DNA from: Rathayibacter sp. Leaf185
Lineage (GTDB): Bacteria; Actinomycetota; Actinomycetes; Actinomycetales; Microbacteriaceae
Direction of reading: 5' to 3'
Assembly (NCBI RefSeq): GCF_001423885.1
Contig: NZ_LMPP01000001.1
Span: 1,155,543-1,219,542 of the forward strand
DNA length: 64,000 nt
Shown here: positions 33,001 through 40,944 of the stretch, piece by piece
Position numbering within the stretch: the first letter of the stretch is position 1
Layout: every line of letters starts with the position of its first letter
Position numbers and translations under genes: made by a program
The notes under the pieces: generated by a model
Database searches by the model: none
What the model was told of the DNA's origin: nothing
What the model saw: the letters and a program-made list of their open reading frames with translations, nothing else

Positions 33001-33788
33001 ACGAAGAAGAACTCGTCTCAGTCCCGTCCGATGACCGGCTCGCCGGTCAGACCGCGCTCGTCACCGGCTCCAGCAGTGGCATCGGCGAAGCCATCGCCCG
33101 TGTGCTCGCCGCGTCCGGCGCCCATGTCATCGTCAACGGTCGTGATGCCGAGCGCACGCAGGCTGTCGTCACGATGATCGAGCGTGCGGGCGGCAAGGCC
33201 TCCCCGCTCGTCGCCGATCTCGGGACATCGGCCTCCGATGTCCGCCGGTTCGCCGCTGACGCCGTGGCTCTCGCCGGCGGCCGGATCGACATCCTGGTGA
33301 ACAACGCCGGAATCTATCCGGCGACCGCGACCGCCGATCTCGCTGAGGACGACCTCGACGCGGTTCTCGGCATCAATATCCGTGCCCCGCACGTGCTCGT
33401 GGCGGCCCTCGCACCGGCCATGGCGGAGCGCGGCCGCGGGTCGATCGTCAATATCGGGTCGTGGATGGCTCGCGTGGGCCTGCCCTTCGGCGCGATGTAC
33501 ACAGCGTCGAAGGCGGCACTCGAGCAGATGACGCGCACCTGGGCCGCCGAGTACGGCCCTCGAGGGGTTCATGTGAACACGGTCGCTCCTGGCGCGACGA
33601 GCACTCCGGGCAACGCCGAGAGCGCAGACGTCCTGGCGGCGATGACCGCCGTGACCGTCGCAGGACGCCCGGTACGGCCCGTCGACGTCGCCTACGCCGT
33701 CCGGTTCGCCGTTTCGGACGAGGCCCTGTTCCTGCACGGCTCGATCGTCGACGTCGACGGCGGAATCGCCCAGACGCGGCTCGGCTGA
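32991..33788 (+). CDS. SDR family oxidoreductase
   Basis: 265 residues. Classical short-chain dehydrogenase: cofactor motif TGSSSGIGEA, NNAGIYP, catalytic Tyr-Lys in YTASKAALEQM, and the late PGATSTPG loop. NADP(H) use is suggested by the Arg after beta-2 (NGRDAER). Substrate unknown. It is divergent from the TetR gene, and its stop touches the ATG of a second SDR (TGATG), so the three form one module. Confidence 0.92.
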   Translation: MKSNEEELVSVPSDDRLAGQTALVTGSSSGIGEAIARVLAASGAHVIVNGRDAERTQAVVTMIERAGGKASPLVADLGTSASDVRRFAADAVALAGGRIDILVNNAGIYPATATADLAEDDLDAVLGINIRAPHVLVAALAPAMAERGRGSIVNIGSWMARVGLPFGAMYTASKAALEQMTRTWAAEYGPRGVHVNTVAPGATSTPGNAESADVLAAMTAVTVAGRPVRPVDVAYAVRFAVSDEALFLHGSIVDVDGGIAQTRLG

Positions 33789-34720
33789 TGCCCGACCCGC
33801 GAGGACCGTTCGGCGCCGAGTCGACCGCCCTCGAGGTCGTCGACGGAATCGACCTCCGCAACAGAACAGCAGTCGTCACCGGCGCAGGATCCGGCATCGG
33901 CGTCGAAACGGCCCGCGCCCTGGCTGCTGCCGGCGCAGCCGTGACCCTCGCCGTCCGCGACGTCACGACGGGGAACCGAGTCGCGGCAGACATTCGAGCG
34001 AGCACGGGCAACGATGCTGTCCATGCTGCGTTCGTCGACTTGGCCGATGTCGGATCCATCCGATCGTTCGTCGACTCGTGGTCGGGGCCACTCCATCTGC
34101 TGGTGAACAACGCCGGCGTCATGGATCTACCCGAGCAACGCACTCCGGAGGGGTGGGAACTGCATTTTGCCGTCAATCACCTCGGCCATTTCGCGCTCGC
34201 GCACGGCATGCACCCGGCGATGCGCTCGGCGGGTGGCGCGAGGATCGTGTCGCTGAGTTCCAGTGGGCACGCATCCTCGGCTCTCCGTTTCGACGACCTG
34301 TTCTTCGAGAGAGACCCCTACGACCCGGGGCTCGCCTACGGGCAGTCCAAAACGGCCGACGTGCTCTTCGCCCTGGAGGCGACCCGGCGATGGCAGGACG
34401 ATGGGATCGCAGGATCCGCAGTCATGCCCGGCGGCATCTGGACCAACCTGCAACGCCACTGGGACCCAGCCGTGCTCGTGGACATGAAGCGGCGGTACCG
34501 GACGAAGACCGTGGAGCAAGGTGCTGCCACGAGCGTCTACGTCGCCACGCGGGCTGTGCTGGGGGTCGGGACTCCCGGCTACTACGAGGACTGCCACCCG
34601 GCGGAGGTCGTGGCGGCGATCCAGGGAGGAGTTCACGGGGTTCTCCCGCACGCGCTGGATCCTGCCGCGGCAGATCGGCTCTGGGAGGTATCGGAACGGC
34701 TGCTGGCACAGTCGCGGTAG
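33788..34720 (+). CDS. SDR family oxidoreductase (retinol/protochlorophyllide-reductase-like)
   Basis: 310 residues. It shows VTGAGSGIGVETARALAAAGA, NNAGVMDLP, the LSSSGH strand and YGQSKTADVLFAL with the catalytic Tyr and Lys, the pattern of the retinol dehydrogenase/WW-domain oxidoreductase-like SDR group. It is translated with the first SDR. Both probably reduce or oxidise a xenobiotic or secondary alcohol recognised by the TetR protein. Confidence 0.9.
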   Translation: MPDPRGPFGAESTALEVVDGIDLRNRTAVVTGAGSGIGVETARALAAAGAAVTLAVRDVTTGNRVAADIRASTGNDAVHAAFVDLADVGSIRSFVDSWSGPLHLLVNNAGVMDLPEQRTPEGWELHFAVNHLGHFALAHGMHPAMRSAGGARIVSLSSSGHASSALRFDDLFFERDPYDPGLAYGQSKTADVLFALEATRRWQDDGIAGSAVMPGGIWTNLQRHWDPAVLVDMKRRYRTKTVEQGAATSVYVATRAVLGVGTPGYYEDCHPAEVVAAIQGGVHGVLPHALDPAAADRLWEVSERLLAQSR

Positions 34721-34772
34721 CTGCCGAGAACTCTCCGAGCGGGACGCGAACGGCCCTGAGCGAGCTGAGCGG

Positions 34773-34800
34773 CCACGGGTGGCGGACGGACCACCCGTGG
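34773..34800 (+). terminator. 10-bp hairpin after the SDR genes
   Basis: CCACGGGTGG (34773-34782), 8-nt loop, then CCACCCGTGG (34791-34800). It lies about 50 bp past the second SDR stop. No T-run. The rest of the 195-bp gap before 34917 shows nothing I recognise. Confidence 0.6.
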
Positions 34801-34916
34801 GCGCTGAGGGCGACCGACATCTCTCCGTCGTGGCTCGTCGATCGCTGGAGGCCCGGTCGGCATGACTGCCGCTTCGAGCAGGACGCCGGCGCTGTCGAAG
34901 CGGCACCAAGGGTTCG

Positions 34917-35240
34917 TCAGGTGCGCAGGTAGGAGGCGCCGTTGGCGTCGAGTATCGCTCCAGACGACCAGGTGGCCTCGGTGGACGCGAGCCAGAACAC
35001 GGCTGCGGCGATCTCCTCGGGGGCACCGACTCGACCGAACGGGCTTTGCGCGCGGAGGGCATCCCCGTCAGCACTGTTGAGCTTGGCGAGCTGGCGTTCA
35101 GTAGCGACGAAGCCGGGTGCGACGGTCGTGACCGAGATGGCGTGTGGCGCGAGGGCGACGGCGAGCGACTGGCCGAGGGCATGAAGGCCCGCCTTGCTCG
35201 CGGCGCAGGCCGGGCTGACGGTTGCCGCAGTCTGGAGCTG
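34917..35240 (-). pseudogene. C-terminal remnant of an SDR oxidoreductase
   Basis: About 105 residues match the C-terminal half of an SDR: ASKAGLHALGQSLAVAL, ISVTTVAPGFVATERQ, GRVGAPEEIAAAVFWLAS and SGAILDANGASY. The N-terminal cofactor domain is absent, and the catalytic YxxxK reads CAASK, a change explained by TAC to TGC. Upstream the frame runs into unrelated sequence. It cannot be an active SDR. Confidence 0.85.
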
Positions 35241-35254
35241 ATGGCACACCAGCA

Positions 35255-35512
35255 TCAGTCCAGGCGGACCCCGCGCAGCAGTAGCACCGTGGAGGCGACG
35301 ACGATGCCGGTCCCGAGAAGTACCCCGCCGGCTCCTGCTGCGGTGGCCACGCCCCCAGCAGTGTGGGAAGCGCGATCCGACCGATCCGATGACCTGCGAG
35401 GCGGAGGCGACGGCGACGGCGACGAGCAGGACCGTCATGATGCCGGCGCTGACGAACAGTGGCGTCGGATCCGTTTGTCCAAGCGGCTCCTGAGAGTTGG
35501 AGTTCGCCTACG
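35255..35512 (-). pseudogene. Remnant of a membrane transporter C-terminus, frameshifted
   Basis: Reading on the minus strand, one frame gives TPLFVSAGIMTVLLVAVAV, then a neighbouring frame gives TAGGVATAAGAGGVLLGTG with a final LLLRGVRLD and stop. Together they look like the last two helices of an MFS-type permease, broken by a frameshift near 35365. The match is by hydrophobic pattern only, so support is moderate. Confidence 0.5.
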
Positions 35513-35539
35513 CGTTGCGCGCTGATGCCGGCTGGCGCG

Positions 35540-35629
35540 ATGACGCTCTCGAGCGGAGGTCCGCCGTCCGGTGATCTGCTGCGCGGCAGGTACGAGCTGA
35601 CGGAGCGCACGATGGGTCAGCTGTGGTGA
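35540..35629 (+). pseudogene. N-terminal fragment of a Ser/Thr protein kinase
   Basis: 29 codons. PSGDLLRGRYELTER is the typical start of an actinobacterial Hanks-type kinase (G-x-x-L-x-x-R-Y-x-L-x-x-x-I/L-G). The reading frame then stops almost at once, running into the end of the convergent ABM gene, so the rest of the kinase has been lost. Confidence 0.5.
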
Positions 35630-35919
35630 GCGAGACGCCGGGCGATGGTGTTGATCTGGCTGCCCGGGACGACGTGCTGGTCGGCGGCCGAGCGCCAGGC
35701 CGCGAAGTGGGGCGCTCTCCGGTGCGCGTCGATCGCGTTCTGGTCGGTGTAGACCTCGTGGAAGACGAAGTGCAGCTCGTCGGTGACGTCTTGGCAGACG
35801 TCGAAGTAGAGGCAGCCGGGCTCGTCGGTGAAGGTTCGTGTGGCGTTCTCGGTGATCGCGGTGAGGAAGTCGTCGAGGTGGCCGGGGCGGACGTCGAGGG
35901 CGACGGTGAGGGTGAGCAT
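35617..35919 (-). CDS. ABM-domain monooxygenase (quinol monooxygenase-like)
   Basis: 100 residues. TLTVALDVRPGHLDDFLTAI, then CLYFDVCQDV, FVFHEVYTDQNAIDAHRRAPHF and a terminal segment ending ARRLAHHS, a close match to YgiN/LsrG-like ABM proteins (the HRxxPHF histidines are conserved). It follows the GapX-type GAPDH gene by 19 bp in the same direction, so it belongs to that operon. Weak ribosome site. LsrG-like isomerase activity is an alternative to quinol oxidation. Confidence 0.88.
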   Translation of the reverse strand: MLTLTVALDVRPGHLDDFLTAITENATRTFTDEPGCLYFDVCQDVTDELHFVFHEVYTDQNAIDAHRRAPHFAAWRSAADQHVVPGSQINTIARRLAHHS

Positions 35920-35938
35920 GGCGCTGCTTTCGAGGGTG

Positions 35939-37420
35939 TCAGGCGAGAACGGGAGTGGCGTCGATGAGGTGGCGGGGCGTAGGGAAAGCGGGGAGGCGTC
36001 CGCCGGCCATCTCCTCGAGGACGCGGACGACTTGGCAGCTGTATCCGACTTCGTTGTCGTACCAGACGTAGAGCACGAGGTGGTCCTCGGTCGCGATGGT
36101 CGCGAGGCCGTCGACGACGCCGGCGTGACGGGAACCGAGGATGTCGCTGGAGACGATCTCCGGCGATTCGAGGTAGTCGATCTGGCGTCGAAGGGGCGAA
36201 TCGAGGGATGCGGTGCGCAGGTGGCGGTTGATCTCCTCGCGAGTGACGGGCCTCGTGGTGCGGAGGTTCAGGATCGCGAGGGACACGTTGGGGGTGGGGA
36301 CGCGGATGGCGCTGCCGGTGAGCTTCCCCGCCATGCCGGGGAGGGCTTTGGCGACGGCCTTCGCCGCGCCGGTCTCGGTGATGACCATGTTGAGGGTCGC
36401 GGCGCGTCCTCGGCGGTCACCGGCGTGGAAGTTGTCGATGAGGTTCTGGTCGTTGGTGAAGGAGTGGACCGTCTCGATGTGACCGCTGTCCACGCCGCAG
36501 TAGTCGTCGATCATCTTGAGGACCGGAGTGATGGCGTTGGTGGTGCACGAGGCGGCGGTGACGATGCGGTCGGAGTCGGTGATGCTGTCGTGGTTGATGC
36601 CGTAGACGACGTTCTTCAACTCTCCCTTGCCGGGAGCGGTCAGCAGCACGCGTGCGACGCCGCGTGAGTGCAGGTGCTGTCGCAGGCCCTCCTCGTCCCG
36701 CCACCGGCCGGTGTTGTCGATGACGATGGCGTCGGTGATGCCGTACTGGGTGTAGTCGACGCTCGCGGGCGAGTCGGAGTAGATCACCTGGATGAGGGTG
36801 CCGTTGGCGAGGATGGTGTCGTGCTCCTCGTCGATGGAGATGGTGCCGTTGAAAGGCCCGTGCACGGAGTCGCGGCGCAGCAGGCTCGCCCTCTTGACGA
36901 GGTCGTTGGCTGAGCCCTTCCGGACGACGATGGCGCTCAGCCGCGTTCCGGAGGCGGTATCGCCGTGCTCGATCAGGATGCGGGCGATGAGGCGCCCGAT
37001 CCGGCCGAAGCCGTAGAGGACGACGTCGCGGGGCGCGTGGCGCGGAAGTGTTGCGCCGACGACGGGGGCGAGCTCGGTGCGGAGGAACTCAGCGAGGTCC
37101 TGACCGGCACCGTGGCTGCGGTAGAGGTAGGCGAGATGGCCGACGTCGATGGACGATGCGGCGAGGTCGAGGTCGCCGAGGGCTCTGACGATGGGCAGGG
37201 TCTCGGCGAGGGGCAGCTCGACTTCATCGATATGACGAGCGAAGCGGTGAGCCTTGAGCAGCTCGACGGCGGACTGATTGATGAGACTGCGGCCGTGCAG
37301 CGAGGTGATGACGTTGCGGCGGCGGTACAGCTCGCCGATGAGGGGGATCATCATCTCCGCAGCAGCCTGGCGGTCCTCCCAGGACGAGGCGCGCAGGAGG
37401 TGGTCGGTCAGGTTCATCAT
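35939..37420 (-). CDS. Glyceraldehyde-3-phosphate dehydrogenase, long GapX/GapB-type
   Basis: 493 residues. After an N-terminal extension of about 130 residues comes the GAPDH fold: VVLYGFGRIGRLIARIL (NAD(P) site), catalytic Cys in TAASCTTNAITP, then HSFTNDQNLID and NMVITETGAAKAV. The extended form is known from actinobacteria such as Corynebacterium (GapX/GapB), where it favours gluconeogenesis. Its ATG overlaps the Ldh-type stop (ATGA). With PEP carboxykinase nearby, a gluconeogenic role fits well. Confidence 0.9.
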   Translation of the reverse strand: MMNLTDHLLRASSWEDRQAAAEMMIPLIGELYRRRNVITSLHGRSLINQSAVELLKAHRFARHIDEVELPLAETLPIVRALGDLDLAASSIDVGHLAYLYRSHGAGQDLAEFLRTELAPVVGATLPRHAPRDVVLYGFGRIGRLIARILIEHGDTASGTRLSAIVVRKGSANDLVKRASLLRRDSVHGPFNGTISIDEEHDTILANGTLIQVIYSDSPASVDYTQYGITDAIVIDNTGRWRDEEGLRQHLHSRGVARVLLTAPGKGELKNVVYGINHDSITDSDRIVTAASCTTNAITPVLKMIDDYCGVDSGHIETVHSFTNDQNLIDNFHAGDRRGRAATLNMVITETGAAKAVAKALPGMAGKLTGSAIRVPTPNVSLAILNLRTTRPVTREEINRHLRTASLDSPLRRQIDYLESPEIVSSDILGSRHAGVVDGLATIATEDHLVLYVWYDNEVGYSCQVVRVLEEMAGGRLPAFPTPRHLIDATPVLA

Positions 37421-38481
37421 CGCTCCCGCGGAAGGTCGAGGCCTGTCTCGGCGGCGAGCTTCTCCAGATCCAGCCAGGTGTTCTCCGGCAGCAGGATTCC
37501 GGAGGCGCGGTTCGCGATCTCTGCGCGATCTTCGAGCTCGCCGGGGTAGAAGATCTCGTCGTAGCCGGGAGCCAGCGGGGTCTGTTTCACTTCGTCGACC
37601 ATCTGGTGCACTCGACCTGCGAAGTCCTCCGGGTCGCCCATGGCGGCGACGTCGATGGCGATGAAGAGGTGGCCGGCGCCGCTGGGCCTGTCGGCTTCAT
37701 AGGGCCCGTGCACGCCGCGGCCGACCTGCGATCCGGTGAGCGCTCCGGAGAGCACGTCCATCATGAAGCTGATCGCGTAGCCCTTGTGCCCTGCCATGGG
37801 CAGGATCACTCCGTGCACGGCCTGCTCCGCGTCGGTGGTCTCGTGCCCGTCCGGGGTCAGCGCCCATGTCGAAGGGATGGGGACGCCTCTCTGGCGGGCG
37901 AGGTAGATCTTGCCTCGTGCGACGGCGGTGTTCGCGATGTCGAGTGCGACGACCTTCTCGCCGTAGGGAGCGGCGATCGACCAGGGGTTGGTGCCGACGC
38001 TCTTCTCGCGGCCGCCCCACGGGGCCATGGCGGGCGAGGCGTTGGTGGTGAGGATCGCTGTGCATCCCTCGGCGGCTGCGCGGCGGGTGAAGTACATCGC
38101 CGTTCCGAAGTGGTTGGAGTTGCGCACTCCCACCGCGCCGATCCCGTGCAGGCGCGCGCGGCGGACGGCCTCGGATCGAGCCCTGTCGGTCAGCACCTGA
38201 CCGATTCCGTCGTGCCCGTCCAGCAGGAGGAGCGAGCCGGTATCGATCAGAGTGGTCGGCTCAGTGACCGCCTTCATCGCTCCGGTGCGCAGCCGGTCGA
38301 TGTACCACGGCAGTCGCAGCAGGCCGTGAGACTGGTGACCCCACAGATCGGCCTGGACGAGCGAGTCGGACACCAGTGCGGCATCGTCAGTGGGGACACC
38401 GAAGTACTCGAGTACCTCGCGTCCGAAGTCGCGCAACGGTGCCGGGGCGATGCGGTCGCGCTCGGTGGTGGTCTCAACCAT
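37417..38481 (-). CDS. Ldh family oxidoreductase (malate/L-lactate dehydrogenase, YlbC-like)
   Basis: 354 residues. NSNHFGTAMYFTRRAAAEGC, TTNASPAMAPWGGREKSVGTNPWSIAAP and ILPMAGHKGYAISFMMD are hallmark segments of the type 2 malate/lactate dehydrogenase family, with a non-Rossmann NAD(P) site and a catalytic His in SNHFG. Malate to oxaloacetate would feed the PEP carboxykinase across the divergent promoter; lactate or ureidoglycolate are alternatives. AGAGG precedes the ATG. First gene of a three-gene run with gapX and ABM. Confidence 0.9.
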   Translation of the reverse strand: MVETTTERDRIAPAPLRDFGREVLEYFGVPTDDAALVSDSLVQADLWGHQSHGLLRLPWYIDRLRTGAMKAVTEPTTLIDTGSLLLLDGHDGIGQVLTDRARSEAVRRARLHGIGAVGVRNSNHFGTAMYFTRRAAAEGCTAILTTNASPAMAPWGGREKSVGTNPWSIAAPYGEKVVALDIANTAVARGKIYLARQRGVPIPSTWALTPDGHETTDAEQAVHGVILPMAGHKGYAISFMMDVLSGALTGSQVGRGVHGPYEADRPSGAGHLFIAIDVAAMGDPEDFAGRVHQMVDEVKQTPLAPGYDEIFYPGELEDRAEIANRASGILLPENTWLDLEKLAAETGLDLPRER

Positions 38482-38528
38482 GTTCGAACCTCTCGGCGGA
38501 CGTGACCCCGTTGGCCGTCCGGATCTCT

Positions 38529-38562
38529 GTATACCTTAGCGTATTCCTAAAGAGCAAGAGCT
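38529..38562 (-). promoter_or_regulatory. Ldh-gapX promoter with GntR-type operator
   Basis: On the minus strand TTGCTC, an 18-bp gap and TATACA form a sigma-70-type promoter. The sequence GTATACCTTAGCGTAT (38529-38544 on the plus strand) covers the gap and -10 box and matches the site before the CitMHS gene at 13 of 16 positions. Confidence 0.75.
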
Positions 38563-38580
38563 GTGGGTGGTCCGAGTGAG

Positions 38581-39330
38581 TCAGTTCGCGAGGTCGACGA
38601 GGGCGCTGCTGACACGGGTCGAGGAGAGCAGGGTGTTGAAGATCCCCTGGTCGACGTGGAAGAGGTGCTGCGTGCAGGCGACGGCCGCGCGATCGGCGTC
38701 GCCGGAGATCACGGCGTGGCACATCTCGAGGTGCTCCCTGACCGATTCGGCGAGGCGCCCGACGTCGGCGTGCGCGATCAGGCGCAGGCGTGCGGTGTGC
38801 GGCCGGAGCTCGTCGATCGCACGAGCGAGGTACTCGTTCGGAGTCGTCGCCACGACTGCGTCATCGAATCCGGTCGCCAGAGCAGCGAAGGTCGTGGCGA
38901 AGTCGGAGGAGTACTCCACGCCGTTGATCGCCTCGAATCTCTCTGCCAGCGCCCGGAACGTGGCGGAAACGGCAGGATCCTGACTGCTGCGGCGAGCGAC
39001 CTCGCGCAGTGCCGCCGGCTCGAGGAGGCGCCGGTAGTCGAACAGCGCACGAGCTCCCTTCAGAGAGAGCCGCGACACCGTCGGCGCCTTCCTGGGCGCG
39101 ATGTCGACCAGCTGCTCGGCGGCGAGACGGCGCAGTGCTTCGCGAACCGGGGTGCGCGAGGCGCCGGTTCGCTCGACGAGCATCACCTCGGGCAGCTGCT
39201 CCCCCGGCTGGTACACGCCGCTCTCGATGTCGGCCTTGATCTGGCGGTACACGATCTCGGTCTTGCCGAGCTTGCTGCCGAGGACGGAGGGGTCCCTCAC
39301 CACGGTCAGCTGCGCGCGTTGGTTCGTCAT
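38581..39330 (-). CDS. GntR family (FCD domain) transcriptional regulator
   Basis: 249 residues. The winged HTH (EIVYRQIKADIESGVYQPGEQL, VERTGASRTPVREALRRLAAEQLV) is followed by an FCD ligand domain with metal-binding His residues (EHLEMCHAVISGD). FCD regulators usually bind organic acids. Its gene lies between the two operons and shares the control region with the citrate transporter. TAAACT with a 6-nt gap to the ATG suggests a leaderless message. Confidence 0.92.
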   Translation of the reverse strand: MTNQRAQLTVVRDPSVLGSKLGKTEIVYRQIKADIESGVYQPGEQLPEVMLVERTGASRTPVREALRRLAAEQLVDIAPRKAPTVSRLSLKGARALFDYRRLLEPAALREVARRSSQDPAVSATFRALAERFEAINGVEYSSDFATTFAALATGFDDAVVATTPNEYLARAIDELRPHTARLRLIAHADVGRLAESVREHLEMCHAVISGDADRAAVACTQHLFHVDQGIFNTLLSSTRVSSALVDLAN

Positions 39331-39336
39331 ACCGCC

Positions 39337-39373
39337 AGTTTAGTTTGCAAAGAGGTATACCTGCGGGTATAAC
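39337..39373. promoter_or_regulatory. gntR and CitMHS control region with operator
   Basis: Plus strand: TTGCAA (39345-39350), 17-bp gap, TATAAC (39368-39373). The gap holds GTATACCTGCGGGTAT (39355-39370); within it TATACC and GGTATA form a perfect palindrome across 4 bp (39356-39371). Minus strand: TAAACT (39342-39337), 6-nt gap, gntR ATG at 39330. A bound repressor would block both. Confidence 0.8.
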
Positions 39374-39437
39374 TAGAGCCACCGACCTCCGCCGTCGCCC
39401 TCTGCAACGTGACGGCCACCCAACTTAGGGAGCAACG

Positions 39438-40907
39438 ATGCTCGTCATTCTCGGCTTCGGCATGATCGCCGTGTTCTTGTATCTCGTCATGGCCAAGAAG
39501 GCGACCCCGATCGCCACCCTCATCCTCGTGCCGCTGATCTTCGGCGCCTTCACCGGCGCCGGCCTGGGCATGGGCGACATGATCGAGGAGTCCATCCTCA
39601 AGCTCGCGCCCACGGCGGCACTGCTGTTCTTCGCCATCATCTTCTTCGGCACGATGATCGACGTCGGCCTCTTCGACCCGCTGATCCGGCTGATCCTGCG
39701 CTTCGTCGGCGACGACCCCGTGAAGCTCGTCGTCGGAACGGCACTGCTCACCTCGATCGTCTCCCTCGACGGCGATGGGTCGACGACCTTCATCATCGTC
39801 ACGTCCGCGTTCCTCCCGCTCTACCTGCGCCTCGGAATGAGTCCCGTCACCCTCACCGTGGTCGCTGCGATGTCCAACGGCGTCCTGAACACCGTGCCCT
39901 GGGGTGGATCCACCGCCCGCGCGGCAGCCGCACTGGGCGTCTCGCCGATCGACATCTTCGTCCCGATGATCCCCGCGATCGCAGCCGGCCTCGTCGCAGT
40001 CATCGTGCTGGCCTACTTCCTCGGCCGTGGCGAACGCAAGCGCATCGGCACGCTCGAGCTGCGTCCTTCGCAGGGCTTCCTGAAGCGCCCGGACCTCTCC
40101 AACGAGTCCCATGAGACGTTCGTCAACGAGAACGCGGCCGCCCAGTCCCACACCACCGGCGCCGCCCGCCACGGTGAGCGAGGCGGCACCAGCAGCTCCT
40201 CCCCCGCCAGCGGTTCCAGCGTCGTCATCACGAACAACTTCACCCCCGACCTGTCCCTCACCGGCGGAATCGCCGTCCGCCCGAACGCGCGCCCGCGACT
40301 GATCTGGTTCAACCTCGTCCTCACGCTCGCCGTGATGACGATCCTCGTCATGGACGTCGTCCTTCCCGCCGTGATCTTCATGGCCGCCGCGGCGATCGCT
40401 CTGGTGGTGAACTTCCCGAAGATCAAGGAGCAGTCCGCGCAGATCAAAGCCCACGCGGACAGCGTCATCAGCGTCGTCGGCATGGTCTTCGCCGCCACCG
40501 TCCTCACCGGCATCCTCAACGGCACCGGCATGGTGGAAGCGATGGCCGAATGGCTCGTCTCCGTGATCCCCAGCGAACTCGGCCCGTTCATGGCCGTCAT
40601 CGCCGGAATCCTCTCGATCCCCCTGACCTTCGTGATGACCAATGACGCGTTCTACTTCGGAGTCCTGCCGATCTTGTCCGCGACCGCCTCGACCTTCGGT
40701 CTCGATCCGGTCGAGATGGCACGTGCCTCCCTCGTCGGCCAGTCGCTGCACCAGTCCAGCCCGCTCGTGGCGTCCTTCCTGCTGCTGATCGGCCTGGCGA
40801 ACGTGAGCCTCGGAGACCACTTCAAAAAGGTCATCTGGCGCGGCACGATCGTCGCCCTGGTGATGCTCGTCGTCGGCGGGCTGACCCTCGCCTACCCCCT
40901 CTTCTGA
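39438..40907 (+). CDS. CitMHS family citrate-divalent metal/H+ symporter
   Basis: 489 residues with about twelve hydrophobic segments and a long Ser/Thr-rich central cytoplasmic loop (about 210-290). FGTMIDVGLFDPLIR, SLDGDGSTTFIIVTSAFLPLY and MTNDAFYFGVLPIL are conserved in CitMHS transporters, which import citrate complexed with Mg2+ or Ca2+. AGGGAGCAACG precedes the ATG. First gene of the plus-strand operon running to pckG. Confidence 0.92.
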   Translation: MLVILGFGMIAVFLYLVMAKKATPIATLILVPLIFGAFTGAGLGMGDMIEESILKLAPTAALLFFAIIFFGTMIDVGLFDPLIRLILRFVGDDPVKLVVGTALLTSIVSLDGDGSTTFIIVTSAFLPLYLRLGMSPVTLTVVAAMSNGVLNTVPWGGSTARAAAALGVSPIDIFVPMIPAIAAGLVAVIVLAYFLGRGERKRIGTLELRPSQGFLKRPDLSNESHETFVNENAAAQSHTTGAARHGERGGTSSSSPASGSSVVITNNFTPDLSLTGGIAVRPNARPRLIWFNLVLTLAVMTILVMDVVLPAVIFMAAAAIALVVNFPKIKEQSAQIKAHADSVISVVGMVFAATVLTGILNGTGMVEAMAEWLVSVIPSELGPFMAVIAGILSIPLTFVMTNDAFYFGVLPILSATASTFGLDPVEMARASLVGQSLHQSSPLVASFLLLIGLANVSLGDHFKKVIWRGTIVALVMLVVGGLTLAYPLF

Positions 40908-40944
40908 CCCTCCCTTCCACTGCGACCTGCAAGGAGAACCACCC

